Assembly (NCBI RefSeq): GCF_027925525.1
Contig: NZ_BSDJ01000039.1
Coordinates: forward strand, 1 to 64,000
Source: Paenibacillus tyrphae
GTDB lineage: Bacteria; Bacillota; Bacilli; Paenibacillales; NBRC-103111
Direction of reading: 5' to 3'
Length of the DNA stretch: 64,000 nucleotides
In this document: positions 36,318 to 44,042 of the stretch, in pieces
Numbering within the stretch: the first letter of the stretch is position 1
How the letters are laid out: every line of letters starts with the position of its first letter
The notes under the pieces: generated by a model
Database searches by the model: none
What the model saw: the letters and a program-made list of their open reading frames with translations, nothing else
Told to the model about the DNA's origin: nothing
Program-made: the position numbers and the translations under genes

Positions 36318-37469
36318 TTAGAACGGCCAGTTCAGGAGACCGCGGTAAATGTGGAGTACCGTTTCGCTTTTGCCGCTGTAAACGATAACCGCCGCTGTCA
36401 CGATCAGCTGGGTTAAAGCGCAGCGGGCGTAGAAGTACGTCCGGGATACTTTTTTCTTGTTGACCGTCGTCTTCCCGAGCAGGTTCTCCAGCGCGATCAT
36501 CACGCCGTGGTAGACGCCCCACAGCAGGTACAGCCAGCTAAAGCCATGCCATAGCCCGATCAGCACCATAATGAGGATGGATAGGCCGGCAGCAGTCCAT
36601 TTGGTCGGCGTTTGGCGCGAGAAAAATATAAAAATATGATCGCGGAACCAGTCGCCGAGCGTGGCGTGCCAATTGCGCCAGTACTGCGTCAGCGTCGGGG
36701 ATTGGAACGGTTTCTTGAAGTTTTCCGGAATGTTGTACCCCATCAGCCGTCCGAAGCCGATCGCAATATCGGAGTAGCCGGAGAAATCGAAGTAGATTAA
36801 AGCATAGAACCAGACCATCAAAAATAGCGATTGATGCGTGTAAAGCTCTTGCCCGGACATGGCATTGAACACGTCGGTCATCCAGGTGACAAGTACGATC
36901 TTTTTGAACATACCGAGAATGATCCGTTTGATGCTGCTTTCCGTCAGTGCGGCATCCACCCGATACGGCTGCTTCGTATCCGCCATGAAATCGCGAAATT
37001 TGAGAATCGGGCCGGACGTAAACGTCGGGATGAACAAAATATAGTTGAAATAGTCGACAACCTTCGCGCGGGCATCTTTGCCGAAGAAGTAGGCGAAATA
37101 CAGCGCGTCAATCACCTTAAGCACGTTGTAGATCAAGCCGAGTACAATCACAACGTCGAACAGCGGGTGTGTGAACACTTCCATGCCGAACAGCCGCAGC
37201 GAGCAGACCGCGGCCACATTGGCGGCGATCAGCAGAATAAACCAGCCCTTGCGAAAGCGCGACGTGTGGCTGAGAAATAGAAAGGCCAAATAGTTCAGCG
37301 CCGTATAGGCCAAGTAAAAAGCGAGCAGCTTTTTACTGAACAGCAGCAAAAAGCATAGATTGAACGCGAGCAGCAGCAGCCGTTTGTTATCCGCCCACCG
37401 CCGGGTCAGGGCAAGCACGAGCACCATGCCGGTCATGGCCATAACCGCGTTCATATTTAAATACCACAT
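36318..37469 (-). CDS. DltB-like membrane-bound O-acyltransferase (MBOAT)
   Basis: A 383-residue polytopic membrane protein of the DltB/AlgI MBOAT family. About ten hydrophobic segments span the length. The invariant catalytic histidine is His308 in LIGLWHGFSW, and a second conserved histidine lies in YWRNWHATLGDWFRDH (His268). DltB moves a D-alanyl group from its carrier protein across the membrane. ATG 37469 is preceded by TTGGAGGA with ideal spacing; the alternative at 37493 is not. It is the last gene of the operon, directly after the DltX-like peptide. With a carrier protein and synthetase-like ligase upstream, it is inferred to transfer an aminoacyl rather than acetyl group. Confidence 0.9.
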   Translation of the reverse strand: MWYLNMNAVMAMTGMVLVLALTRRWADNKRLLLLAFNLCFLLLFSKKLLAFYLAYTALNYLAFLFLSHTSRFRKGWFILLIAANVAAVCSLRLFGMEVFTHPLFDVVIVLGLIYNVLKVIDALYFAYFFGKDARAKVVDYFNYILFIPTFTSGPILKFRDFMADTKQPYRVDAALTESSIKRIILGMFKKIVLVTWMTDVFNAMSGQELYTHQSLFLMVWFYALIYFDFSGYSDIAIGFGRLMGYNIPENFKKPFQSPTLTQYWRNWHATLGDWFRDHIFIFFSRQTPTKWTAAGLSILIMVLIGLWHGFSWLYLLWGVYHGVMIALENLLGKTTVNKKKVSRTYFYARCALTQLIVTAAVIVYSGKSETVLHIYRGLLNWPF

Positions 37470-37567
37470 CGAAGATTCCTCCAACATATGCATCCGCCGT
37501 GCGGGTCGGAAACCGGCCCGGAGCGGGACGGAAGGACCGATCGGGGCCCGCGCCGATCAAGACAAGA

Positions 37568-37678
37568 TCAGAACCCTTCGTAGATGAACAATCCTTTGCC
37601 GGTAAAATAGATCAGCACCATGATGAGCATGGCAAGATAAACGATCACTTCGACGATTTTGCGAGCGAAGCGAGCCAT
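37568..37678 (-). CDS. DltX-like 36-residue membrane peptide
   Basis: ATG 37678, preceded by the perfect GGAGGTGG, opens a 36-codon frame ending TGA at 37568-37570. The peptide has a basic N-terminus (MARFARKI), one membrane helix (about 8-26) and the C-terminal motif GLFIYEGF. This matches the layout of DltX, the small Dlt-operon protein whose C-terminal FIYxxF tail works with DltB and DltD; the Tyr here is residue 33. It overlaps the end of the SGNH gene by 34 nt and lies just before the MBOAT gene, the place expected for such a partner. The resemblance is by motif and context, not by alignment. Confidence 0.8.
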   Translation of the reverse strand: MARFARKIVEVIVYLAMLIMVLIYFTGKGLFIYEGF

Positions 37679-38613
37679 GCGTCCACCTCCTTCGTAAACA
37701 CCAGAGCGCCTTCCTGACGGCTCAGATGGACGAGATCGTGAAAATATTTAGGATCGTAGGCCGTCAGCAGATCCAGCGTCGGAACCTCGGCCGCCTGAAG
37801 GCGCCGGTTGACTTCTTCCTGCAAAGCGGGCATGTAGCGCGGCAGCTTGTAGCCGCGGTTCCAAGGCATCCAGACGACGCGCAGCGGCAAGCCTTGCTGC
37901 TTGCTGTAAGCGATGATGAAGTCCAGTGCGTCCAGATTGTTCTTGAAGTCCCGGTTGGTCATCCAGCCGAACCGCTGCTCGTACTCGTCCCACTTTTTGC
38001 GGAGATCCTCATCGGATTTTCGGCCGAAATAGAGCTCCTTGTCGATCCAACGCGGCTGGTAAGCCAGCGGATCGGATTCGCTCAGCTTCAGCGTCTCCGG
38101 GAACCGGGCGCATGCTTCGAACCGGGCGGCATCCTGCTTCAGTAGCCCTTGGTACAAGCCACAGGCAAGCTCCGTCCCGGTATCACGGAAATAGTCGCGG
38201 TACGCGTAAACGTAAGGCTGGTACCAAGGCTTGAACCACTGGTAGGTCGGGTCCGTGTCCAGGCTGTCGATCATCGTATGCACGTCGATGCCTACGACAA
38301 GCTGTCCCTCTACATGGAAACGCTGCTGCTCCAAAATCGCTTTCAGATCGGTCAGCTTCCCGTAGGAAAGCCCCAGCTCCACCAGCTTGGCGGTCGAATC
38401 CGCCTCAATATACGCCCCCGTCACTGCGGAGTTACCGTAGAAGGCCGGTCCCCGATTTTGCCAATCGTGATGGAAGAGCGTCTTCGTAAAATCGTTCTTA
38501 TAAAAACGCCGCGACGTTACCATCGGGTCCCACCAGGAGATGAGGACGTCCGACAGCACGAAAGCGGCCAACAGCAGCAGCACGAAGCTGTTTTTGCGAA
38601 GAAAAGCGATCAT
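37645..38613 (-). CDS. DltD-like SGNH-fold membrane-anchored protein
   Basis: A 322-residue protein with one N-terminal membrane helix (about 8-27) and an extracellular SGNH-type domain. The nucleophile serine is in AFYGNSAVTG (about Ser62). The C-terminal Asp-x-x-His pair is DLVH (about Asp293, His296). In Dlt systems DltD passes D-alanine to teichoic acid outside the cell; the same kind of final transfer is inferred here. ATG 38613 is adopted, but its ribosome site is weak (GTGGG); TTG 38637 or GTG 38628 remain possible. It overlaps the DltX-like gene. Confidence 0.82.
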   Translation of the reverse strand: MIAFLRKNSFVLLLLAAFVLSDVLISWWDPMVTSRRFYKNDFTKTLFHHDWQNRGPAFYGNSAVTGAYIEADSTAKLVELGLSYGKLTDLKAILEQQRFHVEGQLVVGIDVHTMIDSLDTDPTYQWFKPWYQPYVYAYRDYFRDTGTELACGLYQGLLKQDAARFEACARFPETLKLSESDPLAYQPRWIDKELYFGRKSDEDLRKKWDEYEQRFGWMTNRDFKNNLDALDFIIAYSKQQGLPLRVVWMPWNRGYKLPRYMPALQEEVNRRLQAAEVPTLDLLTAYDPKYFHDLVHLSRQEGALVFTKEVDAWLASLAKSSK

Positions 38614-38683
38614 AACGGGAAAACCCACACTTTCCAATGAAGGCGATCATTAGTTATCAATCACAGAAACACGGGTTACGATG

Positions 38684-39880
38684 CTAGAGCGATTTTTGCT
38701 GCCACGCGTGGTACTGCTCGCGGAACGCTGCAGGCCAGTTCGCTTCATCCAAGCCGTATTGCGCGAAGAAGGCGAACGCCCAGCGCTCGATGCCGAACCC
38801 GACGCAGCCGGTAACCGCATTGCGCTTGCCCATTTTAATATTGAATGCATTGCCGAACGTATTGCTGTGGAAATTGATGGAGCTGCAGGCAATCGACTTG
38901 TTGATGTTCGGAATCGTCAGCCGGAGCTCGTACTTCATTTCTTGATTCCGCTGGAAGGATGCTTTGACTTGGAAGTCATTCGTGAAAAACGGATCGTTCG
39001 CGATTTCCAGCACGCTGTCCACGTTCCATTCGACGGCCAGCTCCTTCAAATATTCGATGGCCTGCAGTCGGTTCTCCTTCACGTAATCCGGCTTGCCGAC
39101 GAAGATGATCTCCCGCATGCTGAAATCGAGCAGGCGTCCGAAGTCCGTATGATTGCGTGATTCGAAGCGGTGGCACTTGGAGATGGCCGTTACGGTCACG
39201 CCGTCGCCTTCGAGCGTTTCATTCTGCAGCCCTTCGTAGCAGTGGTAGCAGGTCGAAGGGTTCATGGTGAATTTCGGCTTCGCCAGGTTGGCGTTTAGAT
39301 CGAGCGGCTGCTCCTGCTTCCAGCCCCCGGCGTCGCGGATCGATTGGGAGAACGCTTCGATGATTTCGAGGTCCTCGCGCAGGTGCGACAGGAAGTGAAT
39401 GTGCTCCGGAAACGAGGTAAAGTGATTCGTCTTGTTCAGCGTGTCGCAATGAATGACGGCCGGGTATTGTTCCTCCGTAATTCCTGCAAAACGGTTCGCG
39501 ATTTTCGTCACGAAGCTGTAGTCGAGAAAACGCATCAGACTGGAGAACGGCTCGCGGAAAATAAAGAGGCCCGGCTCCAGCACTTTGATGATTTTGCGCT
39601 CGACGAGATCGGCGATGATATCGCCTTCGTAAGGAGTGTCAACTTTATGTTCAAACAGGATGTTCTCCTTGAAACCGAAATCCCCTTGCGAGAAGCGGTC
39701 GATCAGCTTGCGTACCTGCTCTTCGATGGCGGCGTTGCCTTTCGGGGAGTCGTGAACAATATGAATGTGCCCGGATTCAAGCCGGATGTCGCGGATGGTT
39801 TCGTCAATAAACGACGCGGCGTATTTGAGCTGCCCGTGCTGACTGGAGACAAGTCCCTCCAAAGAAACGACGCATTCCAT
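38684..39880 (-). CDS. Class II aaRS-like amino acid:[carrier protein] ligase
   Basis: A 398-residue protein whose C-terminal 200 residues resemble the seryl-tRNA-synthetase-like ligases that load glycine or alanine onto carrier proteins instead of tRNA. Seen directly: a cysteine-containing NPSTCYHCYEG (Cys211, Cys214), motif 2 as CHRFES (Arg238-x-Glu240), and motif 3 GCVGFGIERWAFA with Cys359 and Arg366. Cys...Glu...Cys is the zinc-ligand pattern of this family. There is no tRNA-binding coiled-coil arm. The N-terminal ~200 residues are unfamiliar. It starts 4 nt after the carrier-protein stop, with AGAGAGGTAAG as ribosome site. It would replace DltA as activator; the amino acid is unknown. 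Confidence 0.8.
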   Translation of the reverse strand: MECVVSLEGLVSSQHGQLKYAASFIDETIRDIRLESGHIHIVHDSPKGNAAIEEQVRKLIDRFSQGDFGFKENILFEHKVDTPYEGDIIADLVERKIIKVLEPGLFIFREPFSSLMRFLDYSFVTKIANRFAGITEEQYPAVIHCDTLNKTNHFTSFPEHIHFLSHLREDLEIIEAFSQSIRDAGGWKQEQPLDLNANLAKPKFTMNPSTCYHCYEGLQNETLEGDGVTVTAISKCHRFESRNHTDFGRLLDFSMREIIFVGKPDYVKENRLQAIEYLKELAVEWNVDSVLEIANDPFFTNDFQVKASFQRNQEMKYELRLTIPNINKSIACSSINFHSNTFGNAFNIKMGKRNAVTGCVGFGIERWAFAFFAQYGLDEANWPAAFREQYHAWQQKSL

Positions 39881-39884
39881 GGGC

Positions 39885-40136
39885 TTACCTCTCTTTCTTG
39901 TTGTGGATGAACGTTGCGATTTCGCGGACGGTGTTAAGCGGGTACAGCATTAAATCCTGATTCGTCACTTGGATGCCGTATGTTTTCTCGATATGCGCGA
40001 TCAGCGCCGTCGCTCCGATCGAATCAATATATCCATAATCGAACAAGTGTACGTCTACGGAAAAATCGTCGTCATCGTCTTCGATTTCGTAACGGCTTTT
40101 GATGTGCGCCTCAAGCTGTTCCAGCAATTCCTGCAT
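39885..40136 (-). CDS. Acyl-carrier-like protein (DltC-like role)
   Basis: An acidic 83-residue carrier protein. The phosphopantetheine site is Ser39 in GYIDSIGATALI, on the expected helix 2. The rest of the four-helix fold is recognisable (N-terminal helix, DxFxxD-like loop, C-terminal TVREIATFIHNKK). ATG 40136 follows GAGGAGG. Its stop lies within the ribosome site of the ligase gene, so the two are probably translated together and act as a pair: the ligase charges this protein with an amino acid thioester. Confidence 0.9.
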   Translation of the reverse strand: MQELLEQLEAHIKSRYEIEDDDDDFSVDVHLFDYGYIDSIGATALIAHIEKTYGIQVTNQDLMLYPLNTVREIATFIHNKKER

Positions 40137-40176
40137 GGGGAAGCCTCCTCGGATAAATTAAAATCAAGCGATATAC

Positions 40177-40240
40177 GCCGGGCTCGCAGCGAGCGCCGGC
40201 ATAAAAGCGGGACGGCGATTGCGGGACCCAAGGGCCCCGC
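40177..40240 (-). other. Two hairpins between the FG-GAP gene and the carrier-protein gene
   Basis: GCCGG..CTCG (40177-40186) pairs with CGAG..CCGGC (40190-40200), and GCGGG (40221-40225) pairs with CCCGC (40236-40240). Neither has a good T run on the minus strand. They may set the ratio of the first gene to the rest by processing or partial termination. Confidence 0.45.
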
Positions 40241-40274
40241 CACAACAACCGTCCGCGTAAAAAGTGAATGTAAG

Positions 40275-43200
40275 CTAATGCGCCGCTTTGGCGACGGTTA
40301 GCGTCACCGGATCGCCGTAATGCGTGACCGTATAAGTCGCTTTCGCTTCGTCCCGGTCGATGGTCAGTTCCGCTCCTTCGATGGTCAGCGGTTCGGCGCT
40401 GTAAATCTGCACTTGCTGCATGCCGGGCGCGTTTAGCTTCAGCGTCCAGCGGTCCGCCGATTTTTGCAGCTCGTACGGCACGTTCGAGCGCATCAGATGT
40501 GGCTCGCTGCCGAGCGTTTCCGCCCGTTCGGGCAAGGTGAACCGGATGGCGGCCGTTTGCGGGACGCCGAGGTACAGCTTGCCGCCGCGCGTATCGCGCA
40601 CCTCGGCATCGGTAACGGCCTGTTTGGCCGCGTAAGGCTGCCCGCGGTCGACAACAAGGCCGAGCGTGCCGCGGTATTCGGCGGCCTGCGCCGGAACACC
40701 GTCGGTGATCGCTTTGACGCGGAAGCCGGGCTCGACGGTCATGCCGAGCATTTTCTTGATGCGGTCCATGGCGACCTCGCGCCATGGCCGGTACAGCTCG
40801 ACGCGGGTCGTCATCGCATTCAGGAACGAGCGCGCCATTTGGGGCTCGGTCATGAAGTTATAGCTGTAATTGTCCCGAAGCTTGTCCAAATACCGGACGA
40901 ATTCCAGCAGCTCCGGCACGCGGGTCGGGAAATGGTACTCGATATGTTCGAAATAATCGATCGGCAGGTCGAGCGCCGCGTACGCTTCAAAAATATCTTT
41001 CGTCGAATAATGCTTGTCTGTGCGCAGCACCGGCGCCGGGGTATTCAGCATCATCGGCTTGCTCAAGTCGGGCTCGCCCGACGCATCGGTCATAAGAAAC
41101 GGCAGGCCCCAGTTATACTCGACTCCGAGGCGCGGGTCGGCTTTGATATGCGACGGCTTGAAGCCGAAGTTGAACCAGATGCCGGATTCCCGTTCGTTGC
41201 GCAGCGTCTGGCTGCGGTCCGGATTGTTGATCCGCCATGTATGCTGGTTCGTGCCGGGCATATTCCACGGAATGCCGAGCTTCTCGAACGCTTTCTGATG
41301 CAGTGCGATTTCCTGCTTCTCCTGCGCGTCGCTCGTAAAGTTATGGACAAAAATGTGCGGGTACAGCTCCAGACGGTTGTCTTTTGTGTACCGGATAAAT
41401 TCGTTCAGTTGGTCCGCATATGGGAACTTCGGATCGTCGACGGTCGACGGGATGCCGAATTCGAGCTGTCCGACGATCAGATCGTCCTTGCCGTCCCCGT
41501 TCAGGTCGTACCAGAGCGGGACGGCGTTGTGCCCGCCGACGAGTGCATGGTTGCCGAGCTGGTTGACGGTCGTCGCTTCGATGACGCCTTTGTTCACCCA
41601 AGCGGTACGCCCGGCGCCCGAGTCCTCCTGAACGAATACGCGCAGGTCGCCTTCTCCGGTGCCGACGACAAGGTCGGCTTTGCCGTCCCCGTTCATGTCG
41701 CAGACGGACGGCGCCGCAAACCGCGCGGCCAGCTTGAACAGCGCTTCGCCCGCGTGCCAGGCTACCGCGCCGTTCGCCCCGCGCGTGCCGCGGTACAGCG
41801 TCACCTGCCCGTCGGCATCCCCGATCACGAGATCGGGGACGCCGTCTCCGGTGACGTCGCCCACGGCCGGCGCGATCGGTGCCGCGCCGCGGATCGGCTT
41901 CCCGTCCGCCAGCAGCGGGACGGGCGCCTTGAACGCGCCGCCGGCTTCGCCATAGGCGACCGCGAGCGTGCCGTCCGGCTGGCCGATCAGCAGATCCGGC
42001 CGGCCGTCGCCGTTCAGATCAACCGCCGCCACGCTGGCGTATGATCCGGTCTTCAGCGGCTCCCCGCTTGGGAGCCGCAAGGGCTCGCGCCGCGCGAACG
42101 CCGCCGGCGCTTTCAGTTCCGCCGGGAGCTGCTGCCCGGCGTAGGCTCCTTCCGTTTCACCGGCGTTCCGGTAAACGTATAATCCGCCGTCGGCCGACCC
42201 GACGATCAGGTCGGGCCGGCCGTCGCCGGTAAGGTCGGCCAGCGCGGGGTACGCGCGGTAGGGCAGTGTGATCGGATCGCCGAGCGAGCGGTAATCCGGA
42301 TAATTGGCCAGCCGGATCGCCTCTCCATCGGCGGACAGCCGCGTGCCGCTCGAATAGAACGAATTCGGCGTCTCGCCGGCGAAGGCGGGCTTGTCGTTCG
42401 TTCCGGTGTTCAAATGAACGACGACCGATTCCTGCCAACGCCCCCACGTGAACGACGAGCGGACCAGCGAGAACGAAGGGATCTGCTTGTACTTCTTAAG
42501 CAGCTCCGCCCACTGGATGCCTTCGCCGTCGCGGATCGCTTCAAGCGCCTCGAAATGGTTCTGATACGCCATCGCCGGACGGCCGTAAGGCCCGTACGAC
42601 TTTTTGACGCTGTAGCCGAGCTTCGTCTTGGAGACGAATGCGGCGTATTCGCTGCGCAGCAAGGCGTTCCCGGCTGCGAACGTAAAATGGAAGTACGGCG
42701 CCAGCGGCAGCTGGCTGCGGTCGAAATACAGCGCGTCCGGGGTCGGCTTCTTGGCCGCGTTCGTGTCCGCAGCCAGCTTCTCGAAGCCGAGCTTCGGGTC
42801 CATGCCGCTGTTTAGATCATACCCCGTCACAAAATACCGGTTCGGCAGCAGCGTGCCGCTAAAAAACACCGTGCCTTCCCCGTACCGGTTCAACGTATAA
42901 AGCGAGATGCCGTTCATCGAAGCGAGCGTCTGCGCCGTGGCAGGGACGAGCCCTTTTCCCCAGGAGAACCGGCTCAAGCTTCCTTCGGTATCGTGCCGGA
43001 AGAAGCTGTCTGCGAACGACCGAAGCAGCTGTTGAACGCTCTGCAGGTCGGCATCTACTTCCGGATAAGACCAGAGGGACGGACTTCCGCCTCCGGCTCC
43101 GGCTCCGAGCGCACTGCTGGCCGGCGCGGGGACGTCGACGACTTGTCCGGCTCCGAGAAAGCCGGGATCAAAATCGTCCGCAAACGGGTTCTCAAGAAAT

Positions 43201-43532
43201 AAATGCCCGCCTTCCCGGACGTAAGCTTGAAGCAGCTCCCGCTCGGAGTCTGTCATGCTCCCGTGCAGCGACGGGTCCAAATAAACCGAATCGTAAGACC
43301 GGAGCTCGCGCGCGCTTAGACGGCTCAGCTCCTGCCGCTCCAGCTCCAGACCGACGACCGGCGATTGCCGGAGCTGCGCGTAGGCGGTCGGATCGGAAGC
43401 GCCGCCAGAGGTGGCGTACAGCAGGCGCACCTTCAGCTCTTTGTTCGCTGTCAGCAGGAAGACGAGAACGACGGCAGCAATTGCAACAATCGCAATCGCC
43501 GCCGCCTTGCGATAAGCTCGTTGTCGAATCAA
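40275..43532 (-). CDS. Membrane-anchored FG-GAP/VCBS-repeat protein
   Basis: A 1085-residue extracellular protein tethered by an N-terminal helix (about 10-28). Residues about 33-240 look like a glutamine-amidotransferase-like fold (EGGHLFLENPF, GEGTVFFSGTLL). Five FG-GAP repeats with calcium-loop motifs (DLTGDGRPDL and variants) lie at about 433, 505, 559, 612 and 676, implying a beta-propeller. The ~350 C-terminal residues contain a HNFTSDAQEKQEIALH-type stretch of possible carbohydrate-enzyme character and a final beta domain. TTG 43532 follows GAGGAG, 41 nt downstream of a strong promoter. It is probably the first gene of the aminoacylation operon and may bind or process the polymer being modified. 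Exact function unknown. Confidence 0.75.
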   Translation of the reverse strand: MIRQRAYRKAAAIAIVAIAAVVLVFLLTANKELKVRLLYATSGGASDPTAYAQLRQSPVVGLELERQELSRLSARELRSYDSVYLDPSLHGSMTDSERELLQAYVREGGHLFLENPFADDFDPGFLGAGQVVDVPAPASSALGAGAGGGSPSLWSYPEVDADLQSVQQLLRSFADSFFRHDTEGSLSRFSWGKGLVPATAQTLASMNGISLYTLNRYGEGTVFFSGTLLPNRYFVTGYDLNSGMDPKLGFEKLAADTNAAKKPTPDALYFDRSQLPLAPYFHFTFAAGNALLRSEYAAFVSKTKLGYSVKKSYGPYGRPAMAYQNHFEALEAIRDGEGIQWAELLKKYKQIPSFSLVRSSFTWGRWQESVVVHLNTGTNDKPAFAGETPNSFYSSGTRLSADGEAIRLANYPDYRSLGDPITLPYRAYPALADLTGDGRPDLIVGSADGGLYVYRNAGETEGAYAGQQLPAELKAPAAFARREPLRLPSGEPLKTGSYASVAAVDLNGDGRPDLLIGQPDGTLAVAYGEAGGAFKAPVPLLADGKPIRGAAPIAPAVGDVTGDGVPDLVIGDADGQVTLYRGTRGANGAVAWHAGEALFKLAARFAAPSVCDMNGDGKADLVVGTGEGDLRVFVQEDSGAGRTAWVNKGVIEATTVNQLGNHALVGGHNAVPLWYDLNGDGKDDLIVGQLEFGIPSTVDDPKFPYADQLNEFIRYTKDNRLELYPHIFVHNFTSDAQEKQEIALHQKAFEKLGIPWNMPGTNQHTWRINNPDRSQTLRNERESGIWFNFGFKPSHIKADPRLGVEYNWGLPFLMTDASGEPDLSKPMMLNTPAPVLRTDKHYSTKDIFEAYAALDLPIDYFEHIEYHFPTRVPELLEFVRYLDKLRDNYSYNFMTEPQMARSFLNAMTTRVELYRPWREVAMDRIKKMLGMTVEPGFRVKAITDGVPAQAAEYRGTLGLVVDRGQPYAAKQAVTDAEVRDTRGGKLYLGVPQTAAIRFTLPERAETLGSEPHLMRSNVPYELQKSADRWTLKLNAPGMQQVQIYSAEPLTIEGAELTIDRDEAKATYTVTHYGDPVTLTVAKAAH

Positions 43533-43572
43533 AAAAATCTCCTCATTGCTCGTTAGGCTAGATTACCTTGCC

Positions 43573-43601
43573 ATTATAGCACGGATGGCGGGCTTTGTTA
43601 A
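43573..43601 (-). promoter_or_regulatory. Sigma-A promoter of the aminoacylation operon
   Basis: On the minus strand TTAACA (43601-43596), 17-bp spacer, TATAAT (43578-43573). It is one base from a perfect consensus. Confidence 0.75.
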
Positions 43602-43644
43602 CTTTTGCGCGGTCCGGCGGGGACCGGCGTGCCCCCGTAAATCG

Positions 43645-43683
43645 ACCCATCCAATAGCCTGGGGAATGACAAATTGGATGGGT
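43645..43683. repeat. 11-bp perfect inverted repeat upstream of the operon promoter
   Basis: ACCCATCCAAT (43645-43655) and ATTGGATGGGT (43673-43683) are perfect inverted arms 17 bp apart. They lie 44 bp upstream of the -35 of the minus-strand operon and about 115 bp before the divergent gene at 43799. They could be a regulator-binding site for either gene or a hairpin. Confidence 0.55.
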
Positions 43684-43798
43684 ATAAAAGCGGCCGATTG
43701 GGGGGTTACGCCGCATTCGTTCTCCTGTAAAGTAAGGGTAGGAAGCATACTTTTCGAGAAGATTATCCTTTATTATAGAAGAAAGGACGGAAGCTCTT

Positions 43799-44011
43799 AT
43801 GAACGAATGGATGCTGTATTTGCTTATTTTCGTTATCGTCCTGTTTGCGCTGATCGCTACCATTGTGGTGGGCGTATCGGCCAAAAATAAAGAAGGCAAC
43901 CCGACGTACGACCAGCGGACGGGAAAAAATCTGCTGCGGCTGACATGGATCTATGCCGTCGTTCTATTCGGCGGTTATCTGGTCTTCGCATTATATATGT
44001 ACTACATGTAA
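43799..44011 (+). CDS. Small two-helix membrane protein (70 aa)
   Basis: Seventy residues with two membrane helices (about 4-26 and 46-68) and a polar middle (SAKNKEGNPTYDQRTGKN). The ribosome site AAAGGACGG precedes ATG 43799. Small proteins of this layout in Bacillus are sometimes annotated as possible contributors to bacillithiol synthesis, but I cannot confirm that link. The MocR gene begins 31 nt downstream, so the two are probably co-transcribed. Confidence 0.7.
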   Translation: MNEWMLYLLIFVIVLFALIATIVVGVSAKNKEGNPTYDQRTGKNLLRLTWIYAVVLFGGYLVFALYMYYM

Positions 44012-44042
44012 TCCAGGCCGCGGCTGAAGAAAGGGACCGATC

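Noticed and set aside
38684-39880. True seryl- or other aminoacyl-tRNA synthetase
   Set aside because: Lacks a tRNA-binding arm and pairs directly with a carrier-protein gene; cysteine positions fit carrier-protein ligases better.
36318-40136. Ordinary dlt (teichoic acid D-alanylation) operon
   Set aside because: No DltA adenylation enzyme; a class II synthetase-like gene takes its place, and gene order differs from dltXABCD.
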